Source: Stentor coeruleus | Taxonomy: Eukaryota > Ciliophora > Heterotrichea > Heterotrichida > Stentoridae | Reading direction: 5' to 3' | Length of the DNA: 39,516 nt | NCBI GenBank assembly: GCA_001970955.1 | Contig: MPUH01000702.1 | Span: 1-39,516, forward strand | Part shown: positions 1 through 8,283 of the stretch, piece after piece | Numbering within the stretch: the stretch's first letter is position 1 | Layout of the letters: every line of letters starts with the position of its first letter | Program-made: the position numbers and the translations under genes | The notes under the pieces: generated by a model | What the model was told of the DNA's origin: nothing | Seen by the model: only the letters and a program-made list of their open reading frames with translations | The model's database searches: none

Positions 1-92
1 TACTAACCCAGGTTCAGGTGTTAAAAAAACCAAATCACACTAGCGTAAATCTAATACATCACAAATCATATAATTCAAACTTATCTAATTAA

Positions 93-1668
93 TTATAAAG
101 ATGCTTTTAGTCTTACATTACGGATTTGTTTTAATGATTCAGTAAATCTTTGTGTTGAAAATAAATCTTTTCTAAGCAAGTCAATATCAGATTTTAACTT
201 TTCAGCATATTTTTTCTTAGTTTGGATTATAGATTCAATTAGGACATCTTTTTTATAACGGATAATCCAGAAAGTGTCTATGTGTTGTTGGATTTCACCT
301 CGAAGTTTTGTTCTTTGGATTAAAGATTGTTCGTAAGCTTTTGTTAGATTATTGTAAAAAGATTCTACTGGCATTTTGTTAGAAGATTGTGAGGAATAGT
401 TAAGATCGGTAAGCTTGCAGGGGATTATAAAATGTTTGGATGGGACGATTTCGAAGTTGTTTTTTTCTTTTGTACAGATTAAAATGTATTCAGGAAATAT
501 CATCGAAAAATCAGTTATCTTATACTCTTGAGTTTCTTGATTAAGCAAAGGGTCATTCTTATTCCTCGGGACAATCGCCCTACACAATACAAGTGCAAAC
601 ACCGAATTATTCTGACTAACTATTTTTTTCTCATCTTTAATTAAAGTGCTATTCATCCCAGCATAAACTTCATTTCCAAACCCTTCACAAGCCCTTAAAA
701 ACTCTTCAATCCTCGTCCTACCCAAAAACTCTTTAGGTAATTTACAAGAATATCTAAAATAATTCAAAATTCCTTGGTTTTTAACATAATCATTATTTTG
801 TATACCAAAAATACATATCGTAGGTATTTGTTTTTTACTTATACTCATAAAAAGTCCTTTAAGAACACAGCCTTCGCTATTTTTAAGTTTTTTTTCAAAA
901 GTTTTAAGCATCTGAGTGTTTTCGATTTTATATGCAACACAGACTTTTAATGTTGTATAAGGTGAGTCTTTAAAAAAAGATTGTTTTATGTTATCAGAAA
1001 CTGCTTTGTCACATCGGGAGAATTGAGGGTTGTTAGGGTCGAGTTTTTGTATTTTTATCCCTCCACAGGTCTCAAAGTTTAAGGTACTAGAAAGTTCGTT
1101 GATTCTCCTTGAAAGTTTTTCGATCTCAGTTTTTAATACAATCGCGGTTTTTAGATGCTCGTATTTCACTTGGCTAAGCCGTTTATGTTCTTCTAATATT
1201 GCATAATATTTTAAGGTTATGATCATAATATCATTATCTAAAGTGCTGATAGTTTTGACAANTATAAAAATCATAATTTATAGGAAATATTGCATAATAT
1301 TTTAAGGTTATGATCATAATATCATTATCTAAAGTGCTGATAGTTTTGACAAAAATCTCTTGCATAAGTCCAGTATAAACACAGTGTCCATTGGATATCT
1401 GTTTTATAATCTCATTAAATTTATCTTTGTTTTGCTTAAGTGTAGCGAAAATCGGAGATTTTAAAGTGAGGAAGTGTGAATGCATATATTTTACTAAAGA
1501 ACTGTCTTCATAAGAGATTGACTTAACAGCTTCAGCTTTCCAAGGATCCCATAAATGCTCGAAAACTGAGTCTTTTTGGAAGAGTTTCGCAAGTTCGCCT
1601 TGTTGTTCTGGGTGGAAATATAAGGGTACTAGGAATTTTTCAGGACAAGTTATCCCGGGTAAGGCCAT
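93..1668 (-). CDS. Divergent PARP-like (ADP-ribosyltransferase fold) protein, reading frame broken by an assembly duplication
   Basis: Two minus-strand reading frames (1234-1668 and 93-1274) belong to one gene. They overlap through a duplicated 67-bp block beside an N at 1262; collapsing it gives about 494 residues starting at the ATG at 1668. The N-terminal half is helical with a probable coiled coil. The C-terminal half carries, in the order seen in PARP catalytic domains: VAYKIENTQML, LFMSIS where PARPs have LFHGT, GFGNEVYAGM (PARP GxGxYFA), VFALVLCRAIV, and QEYKITDFSMIFPEY (PARP NEYVVYDxxQIxPEY). The Tyr and the catalytic Glu of the H-Y-E triad therefore have counterparts, while the NAD-binding His is replaced by Met. 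PARPs transfer ADP-ribose from NAD+; with His lost, activity is uncertain (mono-transferase or inactive). A second helical/coiled-coil tail follows. The family call rests on motif order only. Confidence 0.55.
1195..1352. repeat. 67-bp direct repeat flanking a single N (probable assembly overlap)
   Basis: Positions 1195-1261 and 1286-1352 are identical. Between them lie the N (1262) and 23 bp that fit neither neighbour. The repeat lies inside the PARP-like gene and breaks its frame. Confidence 0.9.
1262..1262. other. Ambiguous base N
   Basis: Single N at the junction of the duplicated 67-bp block. The other four Ns are at 10204, 19692, 25690 and 25859, each also at a duplication junction. Confidence 0.98.
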
Positions 1669-2148
1669 TATATATATTTAATATAAAAAATTAGGTTAGA
1701 AAATCAGTCTTTATAATGTAGGGAATTTTTAATGTATAATATTATAGAAAATTATAGGTTTTTATGTTATTATTTTTGTTGTAATTCCAAAACAAATCCG
1801 TTAAGTTTACTTTAATCTTAACTAGATTTTTAAATGAATCCATGCTTTTCTCGCCACTGATGCACTATGACAGTTTTTTCTTTCTTGATTTTATCATATA
1901 TTTTTCTGAGAAACTTTTTTAACTCCAAAATCCATTTGCCTCACTGACTTTTTCCCTTCCTTCTGCTTGTATAGAAAAGGATTCAAATATCCAGTATTAA
2001 GAGACATCAGCTTAAAATGCATATCTCATCTTTCCAAATGTAAAAGCCAACCTTAAAAGTTATATTTAATGAGCATCTTAATTAGAGTATATTTTCTTAT
2101 ATTTATAATCATAGTGCGCTTTATCACTTTATAAATATTAATATATTA
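1669..2148. other. Intergenic stretch, no gene seen
   Basis: This 480-bp stretch lies between two minus-strand genes. Positions about 1790-2060 have higher sequence complexity than the AT-rich flanks, but all frames are interrupted by stops and no ATG-led frame of useful length is present. It serves at least as the 5' flank of the PARP-like gene and the 3' flank region up to the next gene. Confidence 0.6.
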
Positions 2149-3204
2149 TTAAAAGCTATCATTAACGCTATCATCAGAGCTCAGATAATCAGCAAAACTC
2201 TTATCGATTTTTGTATTATTATTTTTCTTCAATTCATTATAGCTCACATATCCTGAATTCGGAACACTGGAACTGTTTATCTTCTCAGATTTCCAACAAA
2301 CATCTTTCAAAAACACTTCTTCAATTGGATATCCTCTATCTCGTAATGCAGAAATAAGCTCTGCATATTTTTTTTCTTTTTCAACTATAGTACTCATCTG
2401 TTTCATCATACTTTCAATTTTTGTATTTAATTGTGAGTTTTGTTCTTTAAGGAAGTTAATCTCATATTCTGGAATAATAATATATAAAGGTTTTTCTGTA
2501 TCTCCATTTCTAATATCACAACTTTTATCTATTGGACTATCACAGTTTCTGCTATTATAATAAACTTTATTTATGATCATTTGATTAATAAATGATTGTT
2601 TTTCAGAGATTTTCATTTCTAAAGAGCGAATATATTCATGGGATTGGTCGCAGAAGAGTTTCCAATCATAAATCGCATTTTTTATCCTTTTAAGTAAACT
2701 CCCAAATGTATGGTCTTTACTGATGATAATCTCGAATAGTTCAAGGTATTCTGATATTGAAGAACTTTGTGGTTTTTTTTCTAATATATTTAGTTTATTA
2801 TTTATGTAATCAAGGTCAAATATAGGAGTTTTTTCTTTGTAATTGCTAGTTTGATGCTTTAAAGAATGAAAATTAGGAGAAACACTTTTTGTTTGATAGT
2901 TTTGAGGTTCTGGAGTGTCTAAATTATGAGCATTGATATTATCATTAGGGCTTTTTATTGATGAAGATATAGAAGGGTCAGGCATACGGGTGTTGGTTAG
3001 ATTTTCTCTTTTAGCTCGGCTAGGTTTTCTCATAAGGAAAGCATTTCTCTGTTTTGGTAATGCTTTTAAGTTCGAATAAGGAGATTGATCTCTTGATTTA
3101 CCTGATGCAAGAGATTTTGTTGGGGTTCTCTTGATATCTTCTATTGATGAATTAGGTGCAGTTATGCTTTTTAGCTTTAGCATGAGTTTCTGTCGATCGT
3201 TCAT
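2149..3204 (-). CDS. Unknown protein, 351 aa, Ser/Lys/Asn-rich with a central coiled coil
   Basis: The reading frame runs from an ATG at 3204 to a stop at 2149. I do not recognise a family. The first 130 residues are basic and low in predicted structure (runs of K, S, P, N and R, such as MRKPSRAKR). Residues about 135-215 are helical and contain a Trp-rich patch (IYDWKLFCDQSHEYIRSLEM). Residues about 245-285 have a heptad-like pattern consistent with a coiled coil (FLKEQNSQLNTKIESMMKQM). The acidic, Ser-rich end reads SSDDSVNDSF. There is no signal peptide or membrane segment. The composition fits a cytoskeletal or basal-body scaffold protein, but this is inference. The gene is likely real because the frame is long in AT-rich DNA and its codons and stop usage match the neighbours. 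Confidence 0.7.
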   Translation of the reverse strand: MNDRQKLMLKLKSITAPNSSIEDIKRTPTKSLASGKSRDQSPYSNLKALPKQRNAFLMRKPSRAKRENLTNTRMPDPSISSSIKSPNDNINAHNLDTPEPQNYQTKSVSPNFHSLKHQTSNYKEKTPIFDLDYINNKLNILEKKPQSSSISEYLELFEIIISKDHTFGSLLKRIKNAIYDWKLFCDQSHEYIRSLEMKISEKQSFINQMIINKVYYNSRNCDSPIDKSCDIRNGDTEKPLYIIIPEYEINFLKEQNSQLNTKIESMMKQMSTIVEKEKKYAELISALRDRGYPIEEVFLKDVCWKSEKINSSSVPNSGYVSYNELKKNNNTKIDKSFADYLSSDDSVNDSF

Positions 3205-4469
3205 TATATTCTATTTAAAATAATTCTATTTCACTGAAGCAGGCTAGCAGCACATTTATGTATATTTAATTATAAGAAAGTTGACTTAGATACAAGAATT
3301 AACAACACTTATATTATAAATCTTAATAAAGATTATGAGTTTAATTGGTTATAAGTTTATTTTCTAAACTTAAGCTAACTATTTATTATGCTAAATACTT
3401 GCTTAAACTAACTTATAAACTTGTAAAACTTTTAAAGTAATTTTACTAATTATCAAATCAAAACCTAATAAATTTCCTTAGCACCTTCCTTAAAAAATAA
3501 TATCTCTAATAATACTTTCTAGCAAAATGACTTTCTTCTAAAATATCAAATTAAATTCATCTTAATGGTTTACTTGCCTATTAGTCTCTTCTTATCAGAA
3601 AAATACGCATTTGTCCAGCTCTAAACTTCCACATTTTATATAAAACTCGCATTTCTAGCATTTTATTGAAAAAAATCCAAGTTGAATTCTTATAAATAAT
3701 CAGAATTTCCCCTTTTAGCCAAAGAACACAATTAAGTTTGACTTATTCTGAATTTTATAATTATCCAGTATTCGTCTATCTTTTAACTGTTTCTCTTGCA
3801 TGAGTAATTTTCTTTTTATCTACAGTGAATCCTTTTTTTTTCATAAGTTTGGATTTTGCATCTTTAAAGTTCATCATGCATTTTACATCTAATGCAATAG
3901 TTTAGGTATTAAGCTTTTAACAATCATCTGTATTCTTTCTCTTAACTTGAAGACCAAATGCAAAGTACACTCATTTTAGATACTATAAAATGATAAAGGG
4001 CGGAAAAAGTCAATCTGCTTTTTGTGCCAAAACAAGATAAGGTTGATTTGAAGAGATGCTTTCTTTGTCAATGATCTTTACCTTAAGGCTAACTATCTCT
4101 GAGAATTTGTCGCTTAGAGTGTAAATTTGCCTATAAGGTTGTTGACAAAGATTCGCATTTTTATATAAGATCGGGATAAGAAATTTATGCTATATCTAAT
4201 AATATAATAAAAATTTAAACTAAGATAATAATGATAAAATCAAATTAGATCAGATTAAATTAGATTAGATAATATCAAGATTTTATAAATATTATAAAAA
4301 GTGTAAGAAGCTGAAGATTTTATGCTCTGCTTGTAGGAATAAAGTGAGTTTAATCTTTTGTTATCAAGAAAATAAGTGTAAGCTTTATTATAAGCTTTTT
4401 TACTTCCTACAACTCATCATGTTGCATTTGAAAGTATTAATCTTTCATAATTATAATATTTGTAGAATA
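3205..4469. other. Long intergenic gap between divergent genes, possible decayed ORF on the minus strand
   Basis: This gap separates the divergent coiled-coil gene (-) and the OSCA-like gene (+). Both edges are low-complexity AT DNA, with ATTAGAT-type direct repeats near 4240-4272. The middle (about 3580-4190) is more complex. It holds three stop-free runs in the same minus-strand frame: 4013-4189, 3779-3901 and 3584-3742, separated by TAA, TAG and TGA codons. No ATG-led frame is intact. See the pseudogene entry. Confidence 0.5.
3584..4189 (-). pseudogene. Possible decayed coding remnant, faintly transposase-like
   Basis: Three stop-free stretches of 59, 41 and 53 codons share one minus-strand frame. 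The middle one reads like a basic helix-turn-helix (KSKLMKKKGFTVDKKKIT), and the last has an order reminiscent of the first catalytic block of Tc1/mariner transposases (ILIIYKNSTWIFFN followed by a G-Q step). The canonical first Asp of the DDE triad is not present. Stops between the blocks, the absence of a start and the absence of visible terminal inverted repeats mean this is at best an old remnant. The total stop number across the region is not far below chance for such AT-rich DNA, so the call is tentative. Confidence 0.25.
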
Positions 4470-6947
4470 ATGGAAGAAGACTGCGAAAAAAAAATTAATG
4501 AGAATGAGTTTGATATAATTGCTAGTCAAGTTGATAGTACTACCGTGAGTCCTTATATCAAAAATCCATCATTGGATAATGAAGAAAAGGATAAATTAAC
4601 TGGTAGATATAACAATGAAAAAATCGAGGTTGATGAAAATTTTAATAATGGTCAAGAAGAAGAGATCGATTTATCTAATGTATTTTATGATCTAAAGAGT
4701 CCTGATATAGGAGATGCTGAAAAAACACGAACTAAATTTTCAAAATTCTTAAGTTTTAGTGCTTGTTCTACTAAACTCAAAGATGTAGGTAAAATTAGTT
4801 TGAATTACCAAATGTACCTAAGAATCCTCAAGAGAATGGGCGTACTTTTCTTTATACTTGGAGTCTTTTCTATCTATCAAATTTATTACAATTCTCAAGG
4901 TTCAAAACTTAAAGTAGTAGATGCTTATATTGAAATCGATTTATGGAATCTTAATAATCAAAACACACCAACAAATATAAATGAATTTACTTTGTATGAA
5001 CAAAGGATTATAAAATTTATCATCTTTGATTTTTTAACAATTTTAATATATTTTGTCTATTTGCAATACCTTGCTAAATTTATTAGAAAACTACAAAAAA
5101 AACACTCCAAAAGAGCAGATATACTTAAGAAATACAATGAAAATACATTAGACATAGAAGATTTTACAATTATGGTGCTAGGATTACCACCTGATATAAA
5201 GGAAGATGAAATAAAAGAAAAATTTGATGCCAACAATATATTAAATGTAATTTTTGTTAGAGACTATGGTGCTGGGCTTAAAATTTATAAAGAGCAACAC
5301 GATATTCAAAAAGAACTAGACCATTTAATAAATCTTAAAAAAATCTATCAAAATTCTAATCAAATATCAAAATACAAGGATCTAGAAAAGAAAATCAAAA
5401 TCAAAAAAACTAAATTAGAAAATGCGAAAGAAAGTGTAAATAATTTCAATAAGAATAAAAAAAATCTCACTCACGAAATGCGGTTTCCTATAATCAGAGC
5501 TTTTGTTGTATTTTCATCAAGAAAAGTTAGGAACCGGATTATAAAAATCTATTCACCATTAATAAATTTACTATCAGTTTTTAATATCCAAAGCGACCAT
5601 TTTAGTTTACAAAGGACAAGTTCTGGAAAAGTAGAAAAAATAAATATTAAAGTCTTTGCTGCTGATAGTCCAAATAGTATAAACTGGGAGCAAATAAAAC
5701 ATCATAGATCACTTGTTTTAAGATTTCTTATTTTCGTCTCATTATTTATAGTTATTTTATTTGTCAGTTATGAGTCTGTGTATTTAGTAAAAAAGTACTT
5801 TAGCCAAATACTTAAAAATGAAAAATGCTCAAATATAAATGATGAACTACCATTGGCAGAAGCTCAAAAACTATACACTACATTTGCTAAAAGATTTTGT
5901 TATTGCAAAAATCAACTCTTTGCAGAAATGAAAAATAATTCAAAATTAAAAGATTATTGCTCCGAGTTTATTAAGGATTTAAGCTTGACTATGATGGTTC
6001 GTTTTGGGTTTGGGATTATAGTTTGGTTAACGAATTTTGGTATGAAAAAAATTGTTAAGATTTGGATTGAGATAGTGTACCATTCAGGTAAAAACAAAAG
6101 AGAGTTGTTAATAGTGACCTGTCTTTTCCCTATAGTACTCATAAATATGGGAGTTGTAGCAATAGTTTTAAATGTTAGCGAAAAAGTATTTACAAAAGAA
6201 TGGTACAGTAGTTCTGGTAACACCTTAGTAAGTGCTATGATCCTTGGTATTCTTACTTCACATTTAGAATATATAATTTATTACATTTTAGGCCATATAA
6301 AAAGAAACTTTTGCTTAAGAAAATTCAAATCTCAAGGCGAACTAAATAGACGATTTAAAGCTCATGAATTTGAACTTGCTAACAGATATGCGCTTATGTT
6401 AATTGTCGTTTGTATTTGCTATATGCATGCAGGAGGATTACCTTTTCTTAACATAATTTGCTGTATTAGTCTATTTGTCCAATATTGGATTGACAAGTGG
6501 CTGATGTTTTCTTATAACACAACTCCAACAATCCATAACAAATTTATTGGTCATAGAATCATATTATTATTACATTTCCCTTTACTAATTCATTGCATTG
6601 AATTCTATTTTATATATCATTCAGCTTTAATATATAATCAAGATATGGATAAAAATGAAAAACCTCAAAATGCTTTAAAAATCTTGATTGGATTAGATAT
6701 TTTTGTATTAATATTTTCTTCTTTAAGCTTATTAAAACAGTTTTTCAAGCTAAAATTGCGATCATGTAAAAAGAATGAAGTTGTTGCAATTAATGATAGA
6801 AATTTATCGTTGGAAGCATTTTTGTTTGAACAATCTAAGAAATACGATGTTGGGGAAAATAAAATCTATTCAAAACTGACTAGAGAAAGTGAATGTAATG
6901 ATTTTTCAACTTTGAAAAGCGTTGATCGTTTAATAAATAGGATTTAA
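4470..6947 (+). CDS. OSCA/TMEM63 (CSC1)-like mechanosensitive/osmosensitive cation channel
   Basis: The start is chosen at the ATG at 4470 (MEEDCEKK), giving 825 aa. An upstream in-frame ATG at 4344 would only add a low-complexity leader in AT-rich DNA. An acidic N-terminal tail precedes a first membrane helix (MGVLFFILGVFSIYQIYY) and a second (FDFLTILIYFVYLQYL). Then comes a large cytosolic segment with an RRM-like fold (FTIMVLGLPPDIKEDEIKEKF) and a lysine-rich coiled coil. The phrase AADSPNSINWEQIKHHRS matches the AP..I.W.NL element that precedes the channel core in OSCA/TMEM63 proteins. About seven more hydrophobic helices follow, including ELANRYALMLIVVCICYMHAGGLP and YWIDKWLMF. Family members are Ca2+-permeable channels opened by membrane tension at the plasma membrane or endomembranes. 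Family assignment is from motif order; subtype is not resolved. Confidence 0.75.
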   Translation: MEEDCEKKINENEFDIIASQVDSTTVSPYIKNPSLDNEEKDKLTGRYNNEKIEVDENFNNGQEEEIDLSNVFYDLKSPDIGDAEKTRTKFSKFLSFSACSTKLKDVGKISLNYQMYLRILKRMGVLFFILGVFSIYQIYYNSQGSKLKVVDAYIEIDLWNLNNQNTPTNINEFTLYEQRIIKFIIFDFLTILIYFVYLQYLAKFIRKLQKKHSKRADILKKYNENTLDIEDFTIMVLGLPPDIKEDEIKEKFDANNILNVIFVRDYGAGLKIYKEQHDIQKELDHLINLKKIYQNSNQISKYKDLEKKIKIKKTKLENAKESVNNFNKNKKNLTHEMRFPIIRAFVVFSSRKVRNRIIKIYSPLINLLSVFNIQSDHFSLQRTSSGKVEKINIKVFAADSPNSINWEQIKHHRSLVLRFLIFVSLFIVILFVSYESVYLVKKYFSQILKNEKCSNINDELPLAEAQKLYTTFAKRFCYCKNQLFAEMKNNSKLKDYCSEFIKDLSLTMMVRFGFGIIVWLTNFGMKKIVKIWIEIVYHSGKNKRELLIVTCLFPIVLINMGVVAIVLNVSEKVFTKEWYSSSGNTLVSAMILGILTSHLEYIIYYILGHIKRNFCLRKFKSQGELNRRFKAHEFELANRYALMLIVVCICYMHAGGLPFLNIICCISLFVQYWIDKWLMFSYNTTPTIHNKFIGHRIILLLHFPLLIHCIEFYFIYHSALIYNQDMDKNEKPQNALKILIGLDIFVLIFSSLSLLKQFFKLKLRSCKKNEVVAINDRNLSLEAFLFEQSKKYDVGENKIYSKLTRESECNDFSTLKSVDRLINRI

Positions 6948-7360
6948 GGTAATTATTAGAAATTTGAATTGGATACAAGAAAGTTGTTGTATTAAATTCT
7001 GATTAGTAAATTAGCTTTTAAATAATAGAATTATTTACATAAATCATTTAAATTGTGTGAATGAGGGTATATATATTATTTAAAGGAACTGAGGAAAATT
7101 TAAACAAGTTATTTAAATAATTAAAGACATAATTGTAATAATTATCAATATGGGTAGAATAATAAAAAGTTTAATTATTCATATGTGGAATTTATGTTTA
7201 GAAAATATTTTGTGGCTTTTGAAAATTTTTACAATAAAACAAACTAATTATTTAAAGATTAAGTGATAGTCAAATATAGATGAGCATTTAAAATAGTTAA
7301 TTAACCTTTAATTTTATTAAAAAATAAATTTGTAAGTCTATCATAAAAATATTCATACTC
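6948..7360. other. AT-rich intergenic region between convergent genes
   Basis: The region holds the 3' flank of the channel gene and the 3' flank of the ubiquitin-like gene. It is low complexity with runs of A and T. I see no gene or structured element. Confidence 0.7.
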
Positions 7361-7906
7361 TTACATCTTATACTTTTTAATCAAAAACTCTAGATTATCC
7401 TGCGTGTTTCCAGCATTCTCCAAACGTGAATTCCATTTATTGACCATAAAACTTCCCCCATTAAGCCTAAGCACACAAAAAATCGTTGATTCTCTCTGTA
7501 TACAATATTCAGCAAGTCTTCGTTCATTTTCTAAATGTTTTCCTGCAAAAATTAATCTTTGCTCATCTACAGGAAAACCTTGTTTTTCATATAGTTTTTC
7601 TTTAACTTCTTCAATACTGTCTGAAAGTTTTACATCTAAAGTGATAATCATATCTGTTAAGGTTTTGATAAATATTTGAGTTTCATTTAGCTTTGGGAGT
7701 AAATATAAAGTTGATTTATTTTGAATGCTGTAAAATGATAAACAATGAGAATCTTCAAGCTGAATTTTTTTGAAAACTAGAAAATATTGGTCTAAATGTG
7801 TTATTTCACGATTACAAATCTGTGACTTAAGGTTGCCTACAGTATCTGATAAATGAATGTCTATGGTGAAAGTTTTGTCTGTAAGAGTTCTAATAAAAAC
7901 TATCAT
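7361..7906 (-). CDS. Tandem ubiquitin-like protein: degenerate UBL followed by near-canonical ubiquitin and a 30-residue tail
   Basis: The protein has 181 aa. Residues 1-74 are a diverged ubiquitin fold ([19 protein letters not shown]...) ending without a Gly-Gly. Residues 76-151 closely follow ubiquitin: [38 protein letters not shown], and an end of LRLNGG in place of LRLRGG. In this second unit the Leu8/Ile44/Val70 hydrophobic patch and lysines equivalent to K6, K27, K29, K33 and K48 are kept, while K11 is Met and K63 is Arg. A 30-residue tail ([10 protein letters not shown]...) follows the Gly-Gly, so conjugation would need cleavage after Gly151. It could be a divergent polyubiquitin, a processed modifier, or a non-cleaved UBL scaffold. 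The frame is intact, with an ATG at 7906 and TAA stop. Confidence 0.85.
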   Translation of the reverse strand: MIVFIRTLTDKTFTIDIHLSDTVGNLKSQICNREITHLDQYFLVFKKIQLEDSHCLSFYSIQNKSTLYLLPKLNETQIFIKTLTDMIITLDVKLSDSIEEVKEKLYEKQGFPVDEQRLIFAGKHLENERRLAEYCIQRESTIFCVLRLNGGSFMVNKWNSRLENAGNTQDNLEFLIKKYKM

Positions 7907-8283
7907 ATATTATAAGAATTTAAATCAAGTTATTGAGATAGAGTTTTTAATTTAGAATAAAGGGTATGGAAAATAAAAGATGATATAGGAGGATTATAAT
8001 TGTTGAGATAGGAATAGATTATACCCAGGAATTTTCAATACTTTATATTCTTTACTATTACTTTAGTCCTTAAACTATTCAACTATAAATCAACTTTTAA
8101 CACTTGAGCTTACAGTTAGATACATTTTTCTCTTATAAATCTTTATTTAAAACTAAAATATATTGATTCCATTGTTAAAAGTCAAACTATAACTTAAAAT
8201 CTAAAAAGCACCATTTCTCAATAAAACTTTTCAATATCTATTGAAATTCCTATCAATCGTCACAAGCTAATTCTAGTAAAAAT
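7907..8283. other. Divergent promoter region between ubiquitin-like and ANKRD13-like genes
   Basis: This stretch of 377 bp serves as the 5' flank of both genes. The right part (about 8040-8283) is C-rich and G-poor on the plus strand, as in other upstream flanks here. No ORF or specific motif is recognised. Confidence 0.5.

Noticed and set aside
7404..7679. Plus-strand frame antisense to the ubiquitin-like gene
   Set aside because: The opposite strand encodes clear ubiquitin folds; this frame is a shadow.
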